The position numbers were made by a program, and so were the translations under genes. From assembly GCA_017516285.1 (NCBI GenBank), contig JAFXDD010000034.1:1-46555 (forward strand): DNA of 46,555 bases. The letters are read 5' to 3'. Below the pieces are notes generated by a model. The model was given only the letters and a program-made list of their open reading frames with translations. It was not told the origin of the DNA and did not search any database. Below are positions 1 through 7,419 of this stretch, in pieces. Position 1 is the stretch's first letter. The number at the start of each line of letters is the position of its first letter. The stretch comes from Lachnospiraceae bacterium. Lineage in GTDB: Bacteria; Bacillota_A; Clostridia; Lachnospirales; Lachnospiraceae.

Positions 1-140
1 ACACCGCAGCTGAGGTTAGTACCGCTGCAGCCTTTCACTGAGCGAGAGCGGGTTCTAAAAGAACTTATAGCGCTGCCCTTAGCAAAACATAGTTTAACCG
101 GGAGGGAGCAATTATTCGTCACCCCCACAAACCGGAATTT
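1..140 (+). ncRNA. Structured repeat element, copy E1 (left-truncated by window edge)
   Basis: This is one of three related elements in the window (E2 at 26950-27146, E3 at 46357-46548). The window begins inside its central hairpin, at ACACC. It then carries the conserved block TTAGTACCGCTGCAGCC at 16-32 and a GC-GAGA-GC tetraloop hairpin at 42-49, equivalent to GC-GCAA-GC in E2 and GC-GGGA-GC in E3. The segment at about 51-120 is unlike the other copies and is presumably the copy-specific right arm, whose partner lies outside the window. It ends with an 18-base block (123-140) shared with E3 that runs into the glf stop codon. A structured RNA or mobile hairpin is inferred; transcription is not shown. 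Confidence 0.6.
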
Positions 141-1236
141 ACATCTCCGCCACTAATGCCAGCGCAGCTTCAATAGTCTTATCCATATCGTAATATTTGT
201 AATTACCCAGTCTTCCGCCAAAGAAGACCTTTGTTTCCTTATCTGCCAGCTCACGATATCGTGCAAAAAGCGCTCCGTTCGGGTCATCATTAATCGGATA
301 ATAAGGCTCCATGCCCGGCTTCCATTCGGTCGGGTACTCGCGGCTGATTACGGTCTTGTCCTGTTTGCCGAACTCAAAGTGCTTGTGTTCGATGATACGT
401 GTGTAAGGCACCTCTCTCTCCGTATAATTGACCACTGCATTTCCTTGATAATTTGGCATATCCAGTACCTCTGTCTCGAAGGAAACTGTACGATACTGCA
501 GCGGACCATAACAGAAATCATAATACTCGTCAATCATACCGGTATAAATCACACAGTCTGCCACATCCTGATTATCAGCTATAAACTGTTTAAACTCGGT
601 ATCTAATAAAATATCAGTCCCCTCAAACATCTTTTCAATAATGGCAGTATAACCACCTATAGGGATACCCTGATAACGGTCATTGAAGTAATTATTGTCA
701 TAGGTGAAACGAAGCGGCAGACGCTTGATAATAAAAGCCGGTAAATCCTTGCAATCTCTGCCCCACTGCTTTTCCGTATAACCCTTTACAAGCTTTTCAT
801 ACACATCCACTCCAACCAAAGACAGTGCCTGCTCCTCTAAGTTCTGCGGCTCTTTAATATCAAGCTTAGCAATCTGCTCCTTAATCCGCTCCTGAGCCTC
901 TGCCGGGGTACGGATGCCCCATAATTTACTGAAGGTATTCATATTGAACGGCATATTATACAGCTCATCCTTATACACGGCAATAGGAGAATTTATGTAA
1001 TGATTAAACTCAGCAAACTGATTAATATACTCCCAGGTTGCTTTGTTGGAAGTATGAAAAATATGAGCACCATATACGTGCACCTGAATATCTTCCATCT
1101 CCTTTGTGTAAATATTGCCGCCAATGTGGCCACGTTTGTCAATAGCGAGACATTTCTTGCCCTGCTTTGTCATTTCATGAGCAAAAACTGCTCCAAACAA
1201 ACCGGTACCTACAATTAAATAATCATATCTCTTCAT
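139..1236 (-). CDS. glf: UDP-galactopyranose mutase
   Basis: This flavoenzyme interconverts UDP-galactopyranose and UDP-galactofuranose in the cytoplasm, supplying galactofuranose for surface glycans. The 365-residue protein has the usual family length. It opens with an FAD-binding Rossmann motif (GTGLFG at about residues 11-16) followed by DKRGHIGGN, and carries YTEKQWG and the C-terminal FFGGRLGNYKYYDMD typical of the family. ATG at 1236 is chosen because it places the dinucleotide-binding strand right at the N terminus; the ribosome site is weak. It lies 26 bases downstream of a glycosyltransferase gene on the same strand, so the pair is probably co-transcribed for polysaccharide synthesis. 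Its stop codon abuts the E1 element. Confidence 0.95.
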   Translation of the reverse strand: MKRYDYLIVGTGLFGAVFAHEMTKQGKKCLAIDKRGHIGGNIYTKEMEDIQVHVYGAHIFHTSNKATWEYINQFAEFNHYINSPIAVYKDELYNMPFNMNTFSKLWGIRTPAEAQERIKEQIAKLDIKEPQNLEEQALSLVGVDVYEKLVKGYTEKQWGRDCKDLPAFIIKRLPLRFTYDNNYFNDRYQGIPIGGYTAIIEKMFEGTDILLDTEFKQFIADNQDVADCVIYTGMIDEYYDFCYGPLQYRTVSFETEVLDMPNYQGNAVVNYTEREVPYTRIIEHKHFEFGKQDKTVISREYPTEWKPGMEPYYPINDDPNGALFARYRELADKETKVFFGGRLGNYKYYDMDKTIEAALALVAEM

Positions 1237-1262
1237 AATTATTAAACCATATACTTTCTGTT

Positions 1263-2279
1263 TTAATTAAAACCATATATTTTCTGGGCAATTTTATAAA
1301 CAACTACTGCCAGCTTTCGCCCTATACTGCCCGGTAAATTTACACCGATACCAAGAATTGTATAACGAAGCTTCCTATATAAAGCCTTATCCATTTCCTT
1401 AAAATCTGCCCAAAGCTCTTTCTTCATGGCCAGATGTTCCTCTGTCCCGCTTTTAATAGCCAAAATAGAGGAAACCGTAGTAATAATGGACAAATAGTTA
1501 AACATGTATTTCTGCAAGTAGACATTACTCACATCATGCTTTAGATAGGACTCTGCCATAATTCGATTTACACGCATCTGCTGGTCCAATCTGCGTATCA
1601 TGACCTTTTCATTTACAGACTGATCATCCCGGCCGATAAAATATCGGTAAAAGTCCACATTCAAATAATACATGCGCTTGACGCTCGGCAGTGGATCAAA
1701 TACAAAAATATTATCCACATAGAAGGTATGCTTTGGCAACTCTAATCCACATGCCCGTAACATATCTGTCTTGTATATAACCGAATGCATCAGCAAATAC
1801 TTTCCAATCGGGAAAGGCTTCATATCATCCCAGTCAAATACGCAGTTTATCGGTAAATATCTGGAGTACTCCATCACCTTTTTGTGCTTGGCCCCCTGCT
1901 TCTCGTAAACGAAATTGCTAATCAAAAGCTCAATCTCATCCTGATAAACCTCAAGTGTATCCAACACCTGTGTCAGAGCTCCCTCATCTACCCAGTCGTC
2001 ACTGTCCACAACCTTAAAGAACTTGCCTGTAGCATTACGAAGACCTGCATTTACTGCCTCTCCGTGTCCCCCATTTACCTGATGAACAGCCTTTACCATA
2101 GTGGGATACTTAGCTGCATAAGCATCCGCAATCTCTCCTGTTCTATCCTTGGAGCCATCATTGACCACCAAAATTTCCACACGCTCTCCACCGGTAAGCA
2201 AAGTCTCAATACAATGCTCCATATACGCTTCTGAATTGTAAGATGGAATAGCCACACTTAATAATTTCTGTGTACTCAT
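1263..2279 (-). CDS. Family 2 glycosyltransferase
   Basis: This is a GT-A fold inverting glycosyltransferase of 338 residues. The N-terminal catalytic domain begins SVAIPSYNSEAYMEHCIETL and contains VNDGSKD (about residues 40-46) and the metal/nucleotide-binding VDSDDWVD (about 91-98). The C-terminal half resembles the extended region of lipopolysaccharide or capsule glycosyltransferases, with a basic and hydrophobic end that may touch the membrane. It lies just upstream of glf, so a galactofuranose-containing surface polymer is a reasonable product, but donor and acceptor cannot be read from sequence. Start ATG 2279 has a GGAGAAA ribosome site about six bases upstream. Confidence 0.88.
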   Translation of the reverse strand: MSTQKLLSVAIPSYNSEAYMEHCIETLLTGGERVEILVVNDGSKDRTGEIADAYAAKYPTMVKAVHQVNGGHGEAVNAGLRNATGKFFKVVDSDDWVDEGALTQVLDTLEVYQDEIELLISNFVYEKQGAKHKKVMEYSRYLPINCVFDWDDMKPFPIGKYLLMHSVIYKTDMLRACGLELPKHTFYVDNIFVFDPLPSVKRMYYLNVDFYRYFIGRDDQSVNEKVMIRRLDQQMRVNRIMAESYLKHDVSNVYLQKYMFNYLSIITTVSSILAIKSGTEEHLAMKKELWADFKEMDKALYRKLRYTILGIGVNLPGSIGRKLAVVVYKIAQKIYGFN

Positions 2280-2356
2280 ATCATTTCTCCATAAATGTAA
2301 AGATAAATATAAATTTATAATACTATATTTTTAGAAAACATTCCATTATTTTTTTC

Positions 2357-3217
2357 TTAAAAATCTTTAAGAGCGCGGTTTTTGGCAATCCACTCTTTAT
2401 GATACTCCTCTGAAATCATTTCATTTTTAAGAAATTGAAAAACCTCCGCTGCCTTTGCTACCGAATATTCTAACATTGCTCCGGCAATGCGCTCGTTCAT
2501 CCCTTCATGACTGTCTCCTGCATAAGAATTTGGATAATCCGCCATCCAGGCAAAGGGAGAGTTGATTTTGCGCTTTGAAAATTCATCGAATCTATGGGTA
2601 CTTTTCCCACTCTCTGCATCGATTTTATCCAGACGTACCAACTCCGGATGCGTCGCATAAATCCATCCGGTCTCAATAAAACATGCATGTCCATAACGCT
2701 TTTTCGCAACTACATAAGACTTCAAAACCTCTCTATCCTCTACGGTCAGTTTACCATAATTACCGCTTAACAGCTTGTTTGGCGTCGGAAAATCGCTGCC
2801 CGGAGCATAATCATATACCATATACCCCTTCGTTCTATAAAGGGTATTTCTGGCAAATTGTGAAATCATAGCCTGATTACCGCCATGTCCATTAAATATG
2901 AGGATCTTTTTAAAGCCGTTTCTATGAATCTCGTCACAAATTTCCTCCAGCATACGTAGCCGTAGCTCACTTGAAAAAATCACCGTTCCCGCAAATTCTC
3001 CTGCTCCGGTCTTCTCACCGAAATGCATGGTTGGAAACACTACTACCGGCTCCCTTTCGGCCGCACGTCGCACAATTTCCGTTGCTAAAATAGAATCCGT
3101 ACCGATTGGCAGATGCTGCCCGTGCTTTTCCATGCAGCCCACCGGCACCACGCAAAGTCCCTTTGACTGTTCTATTGCCTCTTTAAATTCTTCTTCTCTT
3201 AAATATTCCCAGTTCAT
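2357..3217 (-). CDS. Creatininase-family metal-dependent amidohydrolase
   Basis: The 286-residue protein has the metal-site signature of the creatininase/MftE/ArfB family. GCMEKHGQHLPIGTDS (about residues 27-42) supplies Glu, His and Asp ligands, and FNGHGGN (about 108-114) and a later Glu complete the set. Members hydrolyse cyclic or linear amides (creatinine, formylated flavin precursors, mycofactocin peptide). No mycofactocin, riboflavin-type or creatine pathway genes are nearby, so the substrate is unknown. It is read in the same direction as the glycosyltransferase and glf, with 77 bases between, so it may be co-transcribed with them. Confidence 0.85.
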   Translation of the reverse strand: MNWEYLREEEFKEAIEQSKGLCVVPVGCMEKHGQHLPIGTDSILATEIVRRAAEREPVVVFPTMHFGEKTGAGEFAGTVIFSSELRLRMLEEICDEIHRNGFKKILIFNGHGGNQAMISQFARNTLYRTKGYMVYDYAPGSDFPTPNKLLSGNYGKLTVEDREVLKSYVVAKKRYGHACFIETGWIYATHPELVRLDKIDAESGKSTHRFDEFSKRKINSPFAWMADYPNSYAGDSHEGMNERIAGAMLEYSVAKAAEVFQFLKNEMISEEYHKEWIAKNRALKDF

Positions 3218-3305
3218 CCCATTTATCCTTCATTCATATAAAGTGTTTCATCAAGCGGTTGATTATCTGCAAGCAATTCCTCTACTTTTTTACCAAGTCT
3301 TTTCT

Positions 3306-3334
3306 ATTATACCACACCCTATTCATATTTCCAA
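3306..3334 (-). promoter_or_regulatory. Sigma-A-type promoter of the creatininase gene
   Basis: On the minus strand TTGGAA (3334-3329) and TATAAT (3311-3306) are separated by exactly 17 bases. The leader to the ATG at 3217 is about 80 bases. The other half of this 249-base divergent region (about 3335-3460) should hold the ABC-F promoter, but I could not pick a convincing one. Confidence 0.6.
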
Positions 3335-3466
3335 TATTATAACACTACGCAAACAAACATAAATTTTCCTTTTTTATAAATAAACACTTGCATTTCCATG
3401 TAATATCTGCCAAAATAGAAATAGTGTGTAAAATTAATTTCTTAATGATAGCAAAGGAGTTTTTTG

Positions 3467-5125
3467 ATGATTAGTGCAAATAATGTAACTTATCGTGTGG
3501 GCAAAAAAGCCTTATTCGAAGATGTTAATATTAAATTTACAGAAGGTAACTGCTACGGCCTCATTGGTGCAAATGGTGCCGGCAAGTCCACCTTCTTAAA
3601 AATTTTATCCGGCAAGCTGGAGACCACCAAGGGTGATATCACTATCACTCCGGGTCAGAGACTTTCTGTTTTGGAGCAGGACCACTTCAAGTACGAAGAC
3701 TGCGTGGTTATGGACGTAGTTATTATGGGTAATGAGCGTCTTTTCCAGATTATGAAAGAAAAGGAAGCTATTTATGCCAAGGAAGACTTTACCGACGAGG
3801 ACGGTATCCGTGCTTCAGAGTTAGAGGGCGAATTTGCTGAATTAGACGGATGGGAGGCAGAATCCAATGCTGCCATGCTGTTAAACGGTCTTGGTATTGA
3901 TACTGCTATCCATTATGCTATGATGAGTGACCTTACCGGTAATGACAAGGTGAAGGTGTTACTTGCCAAGGCTTTATTTGGTAATCCGGACATTTTGCTT
4001 CTGGACGAGCCTACCAACCATTTGGATTTGGATGCCATCGCATGGCTTGAGGAATTTTTGATTAACTTTGAAAATACCGTTATTGTAGTATCCCATGACC
4101 GTTATTTCCTGAATAAAGTATGTACCCATACTGCTGATATTGACTACGGCAAAATTCAGCTTTATGCTGGTAACTATGACTTCTGGTATGAATCCAGCCA
4201 GTTACTGATTAAGCAGATGAAGGAAGCTAACAAAAAGAAAGAGGAAAAGATTAAGGAATTACAGGAATTTATTTCCCGTTTCTCCGCAAATGCTTCCAAG
4301 TCTAAGCAGGCTACCAGCCGTAAACGTGCTTTGGAAAAGATTGAGTTGGATGAAATCAAGCCATCCAGCCGTAAGTACCCTTACATTGATTTCCGTCCTG
4401 ACAGAGAAATCGGTAACGAAGTCCTTACTGTTGAAGGAATTTCCAAGACTATCAATGGTGAAAAGATTCTGGACAATATTTCCTTTATCGTAGGCCATGA
4501 TGACAAGATTGCTTTTGTAGGCAGCAATGAAATTGCAAAAACCACACTGTTTAAGATTTTAATGGGTGAAATGGAACCGGATGAAGGAAGCTTCAAATGG
4601 GGCGTTACTACTTCTCAGGCTTATTTCCCGAAGGACAATACCGAAGAGTTTGACAATGACTATACAATTGTTGACTGGCTTACCGGCTACTCTCCTGTGA
4701 AGGATGTAACATATGTACGTGGCTTCCTTGGACGTATGCTCTTTGCCGGTGAAGACGGTGTAAAAAAGGTAAATATTCTTTCCGGTGGTGAAAAGGTTCG
4801 CTGTCTCTTATCCAAGATGATGATTAGCGGAGCAAACTGCCTGATTTTTGACGAACCAACCAACCACTTAGACATGGAATCCATTACTGCCCTAAACAAC
4901 GGCGTAATGAAATTCCCGGGTGTCATCCTGTTCTCCTGCCACGACCACCAGTTTGTACAGACTACTGCAAACCGTATTATGGAAATCCTTCCTAACGGCT
5001 CTCTGGTAGACAAGATTACTACCTACGACGATTACCTTGCAAGCGATGAAATGGCTCGTAAACGTACTGTTTATAACGCGGATGCTGCTAAGAAGGCTGA
5101 CGAGGAAGCTCAGCAGGATAATTAA
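3467..5125 (+). CDS. ABC-F family ATPase (YbiT/YkpA-like)
   Basis: This is a soluble tandem-ATPase protein of the ABC-F type, whose members bind the ribosome and relieve stalled translation or protect it from drugs. It has no membrane segment. The first nucleotide-binding domain has Walker A GANGAGKST (about residue 35) and DEPTNHLD. A charged linker with KKKEEKIKELQEF follows. The second domain has LSGGEKVR and DEPTNHLDMES, but its Walker A is the degenerate GSNEIAKTT, and the first domain's signature is LTGND instead of LSGGQ. The 552-residue length fits the YbiT subgroup rather than antibiotic-resistance members. ATG 3467 is preferred over TTG 3464 because AAAGGAG lies seven bases upstream of it. 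Confidence 0.9.
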   Translation: MISANNVTYRVGKKALFEDVNIKFTEGNCYGLIGANGAGKSTFLKILSGKLETTKGDITITPGQRLSVLEQDHFKYEDCVVMDVVIMGNERLFQIMKEKEAIYAKEDFTDEDGIRASELEGEFAELDGWEAESNAAMLLNGLGIDTAIHYAMMSDLTGNDKVKVLLAKALFGNPDILLLDEPTNHLDLDAIAWLEEFLINFENTVIVVSHDRYFLNKVCTHTADIDYGKIQLYAGNYDFWYESSQLLIKQMKEANKKKEEKIKELQEFISRFSANASKSKQATSRKRALEKIELDEIKPSSRKYPYIDFRPDREIGNEVLTVEGISKTINGEKILDNISFIVGHDDKIAFVGSNEIAKTTLFKILMGEMEPDEGSFKWGVTTSQAYFPKDNTEEFDNDYTIVDWLTGYSPVKDVTYVRGFLGRMLFAGEDGVKKVNILSGGEKVRCLLSKMMISGANCLIFDEPTNHLDMESITALNNGVMKFPGVILFSCHDHQFVQTTANRIMEILPNGSLVDKITTYDDYLASDEMARKRTVYNADAAKKADEEAQQDN

Positions 5126-5138
5126 TATTTCAATAGCT

Positions 5139-5169
5139 CAGGTGTGTATGCCGAACGCATACACACCTG
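5139..5169 (+). terminator. Perfect 13-bp hairpin after the ABC-F gene
   Basis: CAGGTGTGTATGC and GCATACACACCTG form a perfect 13-base-pair stem with a five-base loop, 13 bases after the ABC-F stop codon. The following bases (TATTAACATC) are not a real U tract, so it may be a weak terminator or an mRNA 3'-end stabiliser. Confidence 0.6.
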
Positions 5170-5204
5170 TATTAACATCCTTGATTGAAAAGAGGTAATT
5201 TACA

Positions 5205-6059
5205 ATGGGACCTGTAGACTTACATGTTCATTCCAACAAATCTGACGGCAGCAAAACTCCTGAAGAATTGGTACACCTGGCTATAGAAAAGGGGCTTTCC
5301 GCCTTTGCACTGACTGACCATGACACCGTGGATGGCATTGACGAAGCCATGGCCTGTGCTGACAGACTGCGTTCAGAAGGTGTGCCAAATGTGCCGGAGG
5401 TCATTCCCGGCATTGAGCTCTCCACCGAATATCAAGGAAAGGATATTCATTTGGTAGGCTTATATATCGACCATCACTCAGCTGCATTCCGCACTTATTT
5501 ACAGGAATTTGTAGACTCCCGCACGGAACGCAACCGCAAAATGTGTGCTCGCCTTACCGAAGCAGGCATCGACATTTTTTATGAAAAATTAGTGGCTGAA
5601 TTTCCGGACAGTGTGCTAACCCGTGCCCACTATGCAGTGTATCTGGTAAATCACGGATATTCTCTCAGTAAGGAGGATGCCTTCAGCCAGTACCTAGGCG
5701 ACCATACCAAATACTTCGTTCCACGTGAGAAAATCACACCGGAAATGGGTGTTTCACTCATCCTGCAGGCCGGCGGCAATCCTATACTGGCCCATCCGGT
5801 GCTTTACCGCATGTCAGATAAACGCCTGAACGAACTGGTTGCCCGCCTTCAAAAGGCAGGCCTGGTGGGTATCGAAGCTATTTATGCTACCTACAATCAG
5901 GCTGAGGAACACCAGATGCGTAAGCTGGCTGCCAAGTACGATTTGTGCATATCCGGCGGCAGTGATTATCATGGTGCAGCCAAGCCCGGACTGGAAATGG
6001 GTACCGGATATGGCGGATTGTTTGTGCCTGAGGATGTGTTGGAACAATTTATAAAATGA
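5205..6059 (+). CDS. PHP-domain phosphoesterase (RNase AM / TrpH-like)
   Basis: The 284-residue protein is a stand-alone PHP metallo-phosphoesterase. Metal-binding motifs appear in the family order: DLHVHSNKSDGS near the N terminus, TDHDTVDG (about residues 37-44), GIELST (about 67-72), AHPVLY (about 194-199) and GGSDYHG (about 249-255). Relatives of this size (YciV/RNase AM, TrpH) remove nucleotides from RNA 5' ends or hydrolyse 3',5'-bisphosphates. An AGAGGTAA ribosome site precedes ATG 5205. It follows the ABC-F gene by 79 bases with a hairpin between, so read-through is possible. Its stop codon sits at the start of a repeat that recurs at 6413. Confidence 0.88.
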   Translation: MGPVDLHVHSNKSDGSKTPEELVHLAIEKGLSAFALTDHDTVDGIDEAMACADRLRSEGVPNVPEVIPGIELSTEYQGKDIHLVGLYIDHHSAAFRTYLQEFVDSRTERNRKMCARLTEAGIDIFYEKLVAEFPDSVLTRAHYAVYLVNHGYSLSKEDAFSQYLGDHTKYFVPREKITPEMGVSLILQAGGNPILAHPVLYRMSDKRLNELVARLQKAGLVGIEAIYATYNQAEEHQMRKLAAKYDLCISGGSDYHGAAKPGLEMGTGYGGLFVPEDVLEQFIK

Positions 6060-6079
6060 TTAAAGCGGAGGTAAACCTC
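6054..6079 (+). repeat. Direct repeat, left copy (partner 6413-6438)
   Basis: AAATGATTAAAGCGGAGGT is identical at 6054-6072 and 6413-6431. After two changed bases (AA versus TT) the match resumes with ACCTC. The left copy includes the PHP stop codon. The right copy forms the terminator of the toxin gene. The two copies bracket the IS66-like short element, which suggests a local duplication. Confidence 0.75.
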
Positions 6080-6080
6080 T

Positions 6081-6149
6081 GTGAATGCCGAAGCCGAGGT
6101 CGCACGTTTAAAGGCTTTGTTAGCTGAGCAAGGTATTAATATACAGTAA
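6081..6149 (+). pseudogene. Truncated 22-codon gene start interrupted by an IS66-like end
   Basis: A GGAGGT ribosome site is followed eight bases later by GTG and 22 codons reading MNAEAEVARLKALLAEQGI then NIQ and TAA. The amphipathic helix looks like the beginning of a longer protein. The stop codon (6147-6149) lies inside the GTAAGCGC inverted-repeat end at 6146, so the reading frame appears to be cut by the inserted element. No continuation was found to the right of it. Identity is unknown; similar helical N termini occur in transposon and helicase/primase proteins. Confidence 0.4.
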
Positions 6150-6180
6150 GCGCTAAATAATAATGCGGTATCATATAACA

Positions 6181-6225
6181 AGACCGTTCCTTTTACAACA
6201 ACGTGTAAGGAGGAACGGTCTTTTG
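6181..6225 (+). terminator. Intrinsic terminator inside the MITE
   Basis: AGACCGTTCC (6181-6190) pairs with GGAACGGTCT (6212-6221) around a 21-base loop that can extend the stem, and is followed by TTTT. It could stop transcripts coming from the PHP gene. Confidence 0.6.
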
Positions 6226-6366
6226 CTACATACCATCTATCTTTTTATTATGCAGTTGTGTCACTGCACACCTTCCTAATCATAATGCACCACATCCTCC
6301 CTGCACAGTGCAGTGGTAACACACATAAAAAGGGGGTGATTGTAGTTATACTCCATTATGAAAGTA

Positions 6367-6394
6367 AAGGTGACGGACATCAATCCGTCACCTT
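6367..6394. terminator. Perfect 11-bp hairpin near the right end of the MITE
   Basis: AAGGTGACGGA and TCCGTCACCTT form a perfect stem with a six-base loop. It is followed by TATTTAG, a poor U tract, and lies directly against the right terminal repeat. Confidence 0.5.
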
Positions 6395-6412
6395 ATTTAG
6401 CGCTTACTTATG

Positions 6413-6442
6413 AAATGATTAAAGCGGAGGTTTACCTCCGCT
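6413..6442 (-). terminator. Terminator of the zeta-toxin operon and right copy of the direct repeat
   Basis: AGCGGAGGT (6423-6431) and ACCTCCGCT (6434-6442) form a perfect nine-base-pair stem (effective loop TTTA or shorter). On the minus strand TTTAATC follows. It sits ten bases past the toxin stop codon. Positions 6413-6438 are the second copy of the repeat at 6054-6079. Confidence 0.65.
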
Positions 6443-6452
6443 CCAAAATTGC

Positions 6453-7010
6453 TTAAAGTTCTAGCAATGTAAACCAACGCGGGCTATCATCAGCCAAATT
6501 GCAAAGTTCTCCATCCTTAAAAACGGCAAATCTCTTAAATACATCTGTGTTGTCATACAAAATTGCCATATCACAAATACCAAGAATCTCTTTTAATTGC
6601 TTATAACTTTCTATATATCTTCGTTCAACATCTACATCCGGAATACCATGTCCACCTTGCGAAACACGATAAGCAATACGCTCTTTAGCAATTTCCACTG
6701 TATCGACACTAACATAATGGAGTTCAATACAATAACCCAAAGATTTTGCCTTATTAATATTTTGGATAATGCTTGTACCGCAGAGCGTTGTCTCTTGATT
6801 AAAAGTAATCCCTTTAGTCAAATATTCGTTTATCCTTTTTACAGCTATTTTTCCAGCTTTAACAACATCACTTGCATTTCGCCAATCTCCAAAGCTCCTA
6901 ACAATTTCATCTGTGTTAATTCTGGGCATATCTGCTAAGGCAGTAAGAGTCTGATATAAAGTAGATTTACCGGCACCATTCACACCAGCAATCAAAATAT
7001 ATTTTTTCAT
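6453..7010 (-). CDS. Zeta-toxin-family P-loop kinase
   Basis: The 185-residue protein belongs to the zeta/PezT-like P-loop kinase group, whose toxic members phosphorylate UDP-N-acetylglucosamine-type sugars and block wall synthesis. Walker A is GVNGAGKST at about residues 8-16, followed by NTDEIVR (about 36-42), the lid-type segment RIAYRVSQGGHGIPD and a C-terminal YDN. It is shorter than classical zeta toxins (about 270 residues), so it may be a compact relative with another target. ATG 7010 overlaps the stop of the upstream 59-codon gene as TGATG, which indicates translational coupling; TTG 7013 is a less likely alternative. It sits in an island between IS66-like ends. Confidence 0.8.
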   Translation of the reverse strand: MKKYILIAGVNGAGKSTLYQTLTALADMPRINTDEIVRSFGDWRNASDVVKAGKIAVKRINEYLTKGITFNQETTLCGTSIIQNINKAKSLGYCIELHYVSVDTVEIAKERIAYRVSQGGHGIPDVDVERRYIESYKQLKEILGICDMAILYDNTDVFKRFAVFKDGELCNLADDSPRWFTLLEL

Positions 7011-7189
7011 CAAAAGAGATTCCTTTCAATTACCTGTCTCTGCCTTTGCTGAAGCAAAAAATTGCCAACCATTCTATAGAACGCCTGCTCATCCCGACTC
7101 TCTGCCTCCAATACAAGTTGCAAAGTATCTTCCGGCTCTAATTTTTTAATATCTTGAAACAATTTAGAATACTTTTTCACATCGCACAT
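7010..7189 (-). CDS. Small partner of the zeta-type protein, candidate antitoxin
   Basis: A 59-residue frame starts at ATG 7189 with a GGAGG ribosome site eight bases upstream and ends in a TGATG overlap with the kinase gene. The protein begins MCDVKKYSKLFQDIKKL, is rich in Glu, Gln and Arg, and is predicted to be mainly helical. The classical epsilon antitoxin is about 90 residues, and I see no resemblance to epsilon or to the PezA helix-turn-helix protein. Position upstream of the toxin, tight coupling and a palindrome in the promoter argue for an antitoxin or repressor. This function is inferred from context only. Confidence 0.6.
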   Translation of the reverse strand: MCDVKKYSKLFQDIKKLEPEDTLQLVLEAESRDEQAFYRMVGNFLLQQRQRQVIERNLF

Positions 7190-7242
7190 AACAGTCCTCC
7201 TTCATGAGATGTTATAAACATATTCACGTAAGTTATATTATC

Positions 7243-7271
7243 ATTATACACGCATTCGCGTGATTTTACAA
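7243..7271 (-). promoter_or_regulatory. Promoter of the toxin-antitoxin pair with operator-like palindrome
   Basis: On the minus strand TTGTAA (7271-7266) and TATAAT (7248-7243) are spaced by 17 bases. The spacer contains the palindrome CACGC-N4-GCGTG (7249-7262), placed where a bound repressor would block RNA polymerase. This fits autoregulation by the partner protein. Confidence 0.7.
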
Positions 7272-7314
7272 CTCATATTTCACATCTCTGGAAATTTGTA
7301 GTTTCCCGTATAAG

Positions 7315-7360
7315 GTAAGCGCTAAATAAGTTAATACATGGCAACGCATTATTATTTAGC
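7315..7360. mobile_element. Remnant of the IS66-like short element
   Basis: GTAAGCGCTAAATAAG (7315-7330) copies the terminal repeat at 6146. GCATTATTATTTAGC (7346-7360) is the exact reverse complement of 6152-6166. The two ends lie 15 bases apart, so this looks like an internally deleted copy that has also lost the outermost bases of its right end. It marks the right border of the toxin island. Confidence 0.5.
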
Positions 7361-7376
7361 AAATCCCCAAACACTA

Positions 7377-7403
7377 GGGCGCACATCGCTAGGATGTGCG
7401 CCC
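7377..7403 (-). terminator. Hairpin after the adhesin gene
   Basis: GGGCGCACATC and GATGTGCGCCC form a perfect 11-base-pair stem with a five-base loop, 17 bases past the adhesin stop. On the minus strand the tail CTAGTGTTTGG is only partly U-rich, so termination efficiency is uncertain. Confidence 0.6.
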
Positions 7404-7419
7404 CGTATTTTATGAAGTC

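Larger units (their letters stand above)
6146..6407. mobile_element. IS66-like MITE (262 bp) with 15-bp perfect terminal inverted repeats
   Basis: GTAAGCGCTAAATAA at 6146-6160 is repeated as its exact reverse complement at 6393-6407. Ends starting GTAAGCG are characteristic of the IS66 transposon family. The interior is too short for a transposase and contains two strong hairpins. A possible 25-codon frame (GTG about 6337, after AAAAAGGG) is not convincing. I see no eight-base target duplication (AATATACA versus TTATGAAA), so the element is old or rearranged. A related remnant is at 7315-7360. Confidence 0.5.

Noticed and set aside
3218..3300. Short leader frame before the creatininase gene (ending MNEG then TAA)
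   Set aside because: It looks protein-like but has no start codon with a ribosome site and opens after two stops; chance or remnant cannot be told apart.
6337..6413. 25-codon frame starting GTG after AAAAAGGGGG inside the MITE
   Set aside because: It spans the perfect hairpin and terminal repeat, so its sequence is set by those structures. No similarity recognised.
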